Shown one piece after another: positions 6,801 to 8,717 of a stretch of 8,717 nucleotides of DNA. The translations under genes and the position numbers were made by a program. This DNA comes from Verrucomicrobia bacterium UBA1727 (GTDB lineage Bacteria > Verrucomicrobiota > Kiritimatiellia > RFP12 > UBA1067). The stretch spans positions 1 through 8,717 of the forward strand of contig DCIL01000011.1 in the NCBI GenBank assembly GCA_002315875.1, in the 5' to 3' direction. Within the stretch, counting starts at the first letter, position 1. Every line of letters starts with the position of its first letter. The notes beneath the pieces were generated by a model. It did not search any database. It was given only the letters and a program-made list of their open reading frames with translations, and was not told the origin of the DNA.

Positions 6801-7018
6801 CTCCGGAGACGATCCAGTTCGTGCATCTCGCCCGACTGCGCGTCCTCTGCGCCAACAGCGGCATCTCCAGCATCGATGTAAAAGGAAAGCGAGCCGTCTT
6901 CTACAAGAACGGCTCGCACGAGATCGCTTTCGTCAAAGACCTTAAGGCGGTTACGCCCGATCGCCGACTAAGCGAATTGGAAACGATTGTCAGAAGTTCC
7001 CGTTCGCCACAACCATGA
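3875..7018 (+). CDS. mfd: Transcription-repair coupling factor Mfd
   Basis: ATP-driven dsDNA translocase that removes RNA polymerase stalled at DNA damage and recruits UvrA for nucleotide excision repair. The 1047 residues contain the full domain order. The UvrB-like module is about 45-250, with the VRGGIIDAW signature near 190. The RNA-polymerase-interacting CarD-like domain is about 400-462 (DLEPGEYVVHIDYGVGRYIG). The RecG-like helicase core has Walker A GDAGYGKTE at 554-562, DEEQRF at 655-660, SATPIPRTLYLSM after it, and motif VI QLRGRVGRS at 824-832. The translocation motif RDLEIRGAGNLLGSQQSG is at 874-891, and a C-terminal TRCF domain runs from about 945 to 1045. It is about 100 residues shorter than the E. 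coli protein (1148), without loss of any core motif. ATG at 3875 has only a weak purine-rich ribosome site. It is divergent from the sigma gene, and its last 29 bases overlap the convergent repeat-protein gene. Confidence 0.97.
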   Translation: MSSGYDKIRETFKVQYSNLVNGTDIIEEFGKCFKPPRGKDGRIEVAIPALTGSADAFLALVLTGTDNIVLAVTPGIPEAERLADDLRLLSAKSPVRILDFPSKFNGDKAAIGARIKTIAALRAWPISPYPAVIVAPYQALAQSIPSSAVPTLRLGDAPISFSEVSAKLAELGYRRVPQVEAEGDFSVRGGIIDAWCPDEEFPVRAEFFGDDLESLRKFNPATQISIERIDAAELLPVSEETNAKDGEEATSTNQKTLLSALPTKALVLALDHNEYSLSSLSDKETLDKYSFVYTGDPAPQGIVTCDFLTSPLPGFAELGADEAHHPELFDAARRRLDHHLAAASKRGIPVFKIDELAGGFEIGSMIVVTKSDRVFAKHKLSARHRTNAAVSQGPRLNDFDDLEPGEYVVHIDYGVGRYIGSSQIVDSSGGKTEVFTIEYADGGKLHVPAAHAHLLSRYVGVKGEKVQLHRLDGKRWAKDKKEAQRAVTDLAASLLETQAKRDLVPGYKYEVRCEGREAFDSAFPYEETEDQLSAIAAIDKDLAAQKPMDRLICGDAGYGKTEVAMRAAYVAVMNGRQVAVLAPTTVLAEQHFETFTSRFDGTPVRIESVSRFQSKGTHSGTFKRIATGVCDIVIGTHAILTNKICFRDLGLIIIDEEQRFGVRHKEFLKRLRATADVLTLSATPIPRTLYLSMTGARDLSLLRSPPRERVAVETRIVRDSDEVIRAAIESELLRGGQVFFLHNRVSSIHGVEKRLKSIVPHSRIVVAHGQMDSKTLAQKMRDFERGEYDILLSTTIIESGIDIPRANTILVSEAQMFGMADLYQLRGRVGRSSRQGYAYFLLPSSGIIDSDARERLEALKRHGGLGSGFNLAVRDLEIRGAGNLLGSQQSGHIAAVGFSLYCQLLQRTIALMKGEKVREVVDVRLNLDFTNPQLSYEYIEEDVQRMSLMKRFAEAQDVRIVKALADEMRDRFGPPPPETIQFVHLARLRVLCANSGISSIDVKGKRAVFYKNGSHEIAFVKDLKAVTPDRRLSELETIVRSSRSPQP
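6880..6917 (-). terminator. Rho-independent terminator of the purM operon, inside the mfd coding sequence
   Basis: On the minus strand, GCGAGCCGT (6917-6909) pairs perfectly with ACGGCTCGC (6897-6889). A bulged T and three further pairs (CTT with AAG) close a GTAG loop, giving about 12 bp. The T-rich tract TTTCCTTTT (6888-6880) follows. It lies 73 bp past the stop of the repeat-protein gene, where an operon terminator is expected. It is not followed by a T tract on the plus strand, so it should not stop mfd transcription. Confidence 0.62.
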
Positions 7019-7610
7019 TCGGCAGCGGACCTTCGGTGATCAGGTTGACGAACCCGATCTGAATGCCGCGCATGCGTTCGCAGGCGTTAACGACACCGAT
7101 CTGAAAACCATCGACGTCATCCGCCAGATTGAAGAAACCGACCTGGCCGCCGGCAATGCGCAACGAGTAGTTAATGCCGCCGATCTGTCCACCGCCGAAT
7201 TCCGCCTGATTGGCATTGATGACGTTGATGCCGAGACCATAGCTGTCGGCATTGTTCCAGTTGAGTCCGCCGACCGTCAGACCCGCATAAGACATGTTGT
7301 AGTTGACAAGGCCGACCTCAACGCCGGCACCTTCGCCGAAAACGCAATTGAAAAGACCGGCCTCAAGCGAGCCGGTATTGCCGCTCGCCGAATTCGCAAT
7401 GCCCCAGCTGACGCCGTAGACATCGTTGTTGTAACCGAAAAGACCGGTCAGACGAAGACCATAGACGTTGGAAGTGGTCCACGGAATCTGCACGGGCGCG
7501 GCAATGCCGACCCCGAACGGCGACCAGGTCCATTCCGCCTTGGCGCTCGTGGCACCGAAAAGAACGAGGGCGAGCGCAAGCGCCGCCGATGCGGACATGA
7601 GTTTCTTCAT
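6990..7610 (-). CDS. Exported surface-repeat protein (LA_2272-type repeats)
   Basis: A 206-residue protein with a signal peptide at 1-25 (MKKLMSASAALALALVLFG, cleavage after AKA). There is no lipobox cysteine, so it is probably soluble or outer-membrane associated rather than a lipoprotein. The mature part is rich in Gly, Asn and aromatics. Towards the C-terminus it consists of short repeats of the form G-x-Q-[IV]-G-x-[VFI]-N, with clear 14-residue spacing in GGQVGFFNLADDVD, GFQIGVVNACERMR and GIQIGFVNLITEG. This is the pattern of the LA_2272 family of surface-repeat proteins, of unknown function; a beta-strand-rich fold is likely. The start is taken as ATG 7610 because AAGGAGG sits seven bases before it; the upstream in-frame GTG (7613) is too close to that site. 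The ATG overlaps the purM stop (TGATG), implying translational coupling. Confidence 0.85.
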   Translation of the reverse strand: MKKLMSASAALALALVLFGATSAKAEWTWSPFGVGIAAPVQIPWTTSNVYGLRLTGLFGYNNDVYGVSWGIANSASGNTGSLEAGLFNCVFGEGAGVEVGLVNYNMSYAGLTVGGLNWNNADSYGLGINVINANQAEFGGGQIGGINYSLRIAGGQVGFFNLADDVDGFQIGVVNACERMRGIQIGFVNLITEGPLPIMVVANGNF

Positions 7611-8671
7611 CACTTTGCCTCCTTCTGATCCTTGAACGTCACCACGCCCTTGCCGACGCGGCAGACACCGATGACATTGTAGGGCTGACGATTGCGCTTG
7701 AGCACGTATTCGACCTTCTTGAGCTCACGCTTGGGAACGATCACCACGAAACCGATGCCCATGTTGAACACACGGTACATCTCATCGTGATCGACCTTGC
7801 CCTGGTTCTCGATGAACTTGAAGATCGTCGGCACCTCCCACGCGCCACGGTCGATCTCGGCATTGACCGCCTTCGGCAACACCCGCGGAATGTTATCCTG
7901 GAAGCCGCCGCCGGTGATGTGCGCCATGCCGTTGATCTTGATCTTCTTGTCGAGAAGAGCCATCACGGGCTTGAGGAAGCTCTTGTGCACCGCCAGAAGC
8001 GCGTCACCGAACGTCTGCGTCGTTCCGGGAAGCTTGTCCTTGGGGGTATAGCGGCAGAGATCGAAGATCACGCGGCGAGCGAGCGAAAAGCCGTTCGTCT
8101 GAAGTCCGTCGGACGGAAAACCGATGATGACATCCCCCGCGCGGATAGACTTGCCGGTGATCAGCTTGGACTTCTCGACCGTGCCGACAATCGTGCCGAC
8201 GAGATCATATTCACCGAGCGGATAAAGACCGGGCATCTCGGCGGTTTCGCCGCCGAGAAGCGCCATGTGATTCTGCTTGCAGGCCTTGCAAAGGCCAGAG
8301 ACCACGCTCTTGAAGACAACGGGATCGACCTTGGCCGTTCCCACGTAATCCATGAAGAAGAGCGGCTTGGCACCCATCACCAGAATGTCGTTGACGCAGT
8401 GGTTGACGATATCCTGGCCGACGGTGTCATGCTTCTTCATCATCGCCGCGACCTTGAGTTTCGTGCCGACGCCGTCGGACGAGGCCACGAGAATCGGATC
8501 CTTGCCCTTGGGCACGCGAAAGAGCCCGCCAAACGCGCCGATGTTGCTCAGCGCGTTCGCGGTGCGGGTGGAGGACACCATCTGCTTGATCGAGCCGACG
8601 GCGTTCATCTTGACGTCAATGTCGACGCCAGCGGCCGCGTACGCGGATTTCTTGGCGGGTTCTTTATTCAT
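7610..8671 (-). CDS. purM: Phosphoribosylformylglycinamidine cyclo-ligase (AIR synthetase)
   Basis: Catalyses the ATP-dependent ring closure of formylglycinamidine ribonucleotide to aminoimidazole ribonucleotide, the fifth step of de novo purine synthesis, in the cytoplasm. The 353 residues match the usual length of about 345. Visible signatures: YAAAGVDID at 11-19, the nucleotide-binding SSDGVGTKL at 64-72, HCVNDILVMGAKP at 91-103, GGETAEMPG at 140-148, GFPSDGLQTNGFSLARR at 184-200 and HITGGGFQDNIPR at 251-263. All are intact, so it should be active. ATG 8671 has a modest AGGA ribosome site about ten bases upstream. It is probably cotranscribed with the repeat-protein gene that starts on its stop codon, and perhaps with an upstream gene whose stop would lie 22 bp before it. 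Confidence 0.97.
   Translation of the reverse strand: MNKEPAKKSAYAAAGVDIDVKMNAVGSIKQMVSSTRTANALSNIGAFGGLFRVPKGKDPILVASSDGVGTKLKVAAMMKKHDTVGQDIVNHCVNDILVMGAKPLFFMDYVGTAKVDPVVFKSVVSGLCKACKQNHMALLGGETAEMPGLYPLGEYDLVGTIVGTVEKSKLITGKSIRAGDVIIGFPSDGLQTNGFSLARRVIFDLCRYTPKDKLPGTTQTFGDALLAVHKSFLKPVMALLDKKIKINGMAHITGGGFQDNIPRVLPKAVNAEIDRGAWEVPTIFKFIENQGKVDHDEMYRVFNMGIGFVVIVPKRELKKVEYVLKRNRQPYNVIGVCRVGKGVVTFKDQKEAK
7618..7624 (-). promoter_or_regulatory. Shine-Dalgarno deciding the start of the repeat-protein gene
   Basis: AAGGAGG on the minus strand lies within the last codons of purM, seven bases before ATG 7610 and four before GTG 7613. The spacing favours the ATG. Confidence 0.75.
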
Positions 8672-8693
8672 GGTGCGGATTTCCTGAAAAGGA

Positions 8694-8717
8694 TTACAGC
8701 TTGTCGTTCGAGCCGAG
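8694..8717 (-). CDS. Possible last codons of an upstream gene
   Basis: On the minus strand the frame entering from the window edge reads LGSNDKL then TAA at 8696-8694, 22 bp before the purM ATG. Such tight spacing suggests an upstream operon member, but seven codons cannot identify it and chance is quite possible. Confidence 0.25.
   Translation of the reverse strand, partial: LGSNDKL

Noticed and set aside
6987..7628. A 213-codon plus-strand frame over the repeat-protein gene
   Set aside because: Its apparent repeats are the complement of the glycine/asparagine repeats on the minus strand. The minus frame has a signal peptide, a ribosome site and a known repeat pattern.

Overview
This is a bacterial window, moderately GC-rich and most likely from a Gram-negative organism. 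Two genes encode clear Sec signal peptides, and one of those has the glycine-rich G-x-Q-[IV]-G-x-[VFI]-N surface repeat. A sigma-70 factor sits next to a membrane-anchored Ser/Thr kinase with DLG in place of DFG, and there is an AraC-type regulator. From memory this mix suits the Verrucomicrobiota/Kiritimatiellota/Lentisphaerota part of the PVC group. That placement is inference.

Layout. At the left edge (1-598, minus) is the 5' part of a gene for an exported protein built from at least two 131-residue modules. A gene-poor stretch follows (613-1111). It carries about four to five imperfect 20-bp direct repeats ending at a possible promoter for the exported-protein gene. Next is an AraC-family regulator (1112-1987, minus). 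Between it and the gene upstream are two GC-rich hairpins with U-rich tails (2041-2154). Their arms can re-pair with each other, giving a terminator/antiterminator-like arrangement.

The region 2209-3814 (minus) holds a broken pair. A sigma-70 factor loses its homology inside region 4, and within a few bases the sequence becomes the C-lobe of a Ser/Thr kinase in another frame. The sigma C-terminus and the kinase N-lobe with its catalytic loop are missing, as expected from an internal deletion. The kinase transmembrane segment and C-terminal domain remain open. A 60-bp spacer separates this pair from divergent mfd (3875-7018, plus), the complete transcription-repair coupling factor. The spacer contains opposing promoter-like sequences whose -10 boxes overlap almost exactly.

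The right end is a minus-strand operon: possibly the last codons of an upstream gene, then purM (AIR synthetase), then a signal-peptide protein with LA_2272-type surface repeats that starts on the purM stop codon (TGATG). This operon runs tail-to-tail into mfd with a 29-bp overlap. Its likely intrinsic terminator lies inside the mfd coding sequence.

mfd (repair) and purM (purine synthesis) are housekeeping genes. The left half is accessory: an exported repeat protein, a regulator that may control it, and a decayed sigma/kinase signalling pair. I found no RNA genes, CRISPR array, insertion sequence or prophage. The items most worth checking are the sigma/kinase deletion junction, the 20-bp repeat array, and the alternative RNA structures upstream of the AraC gene.
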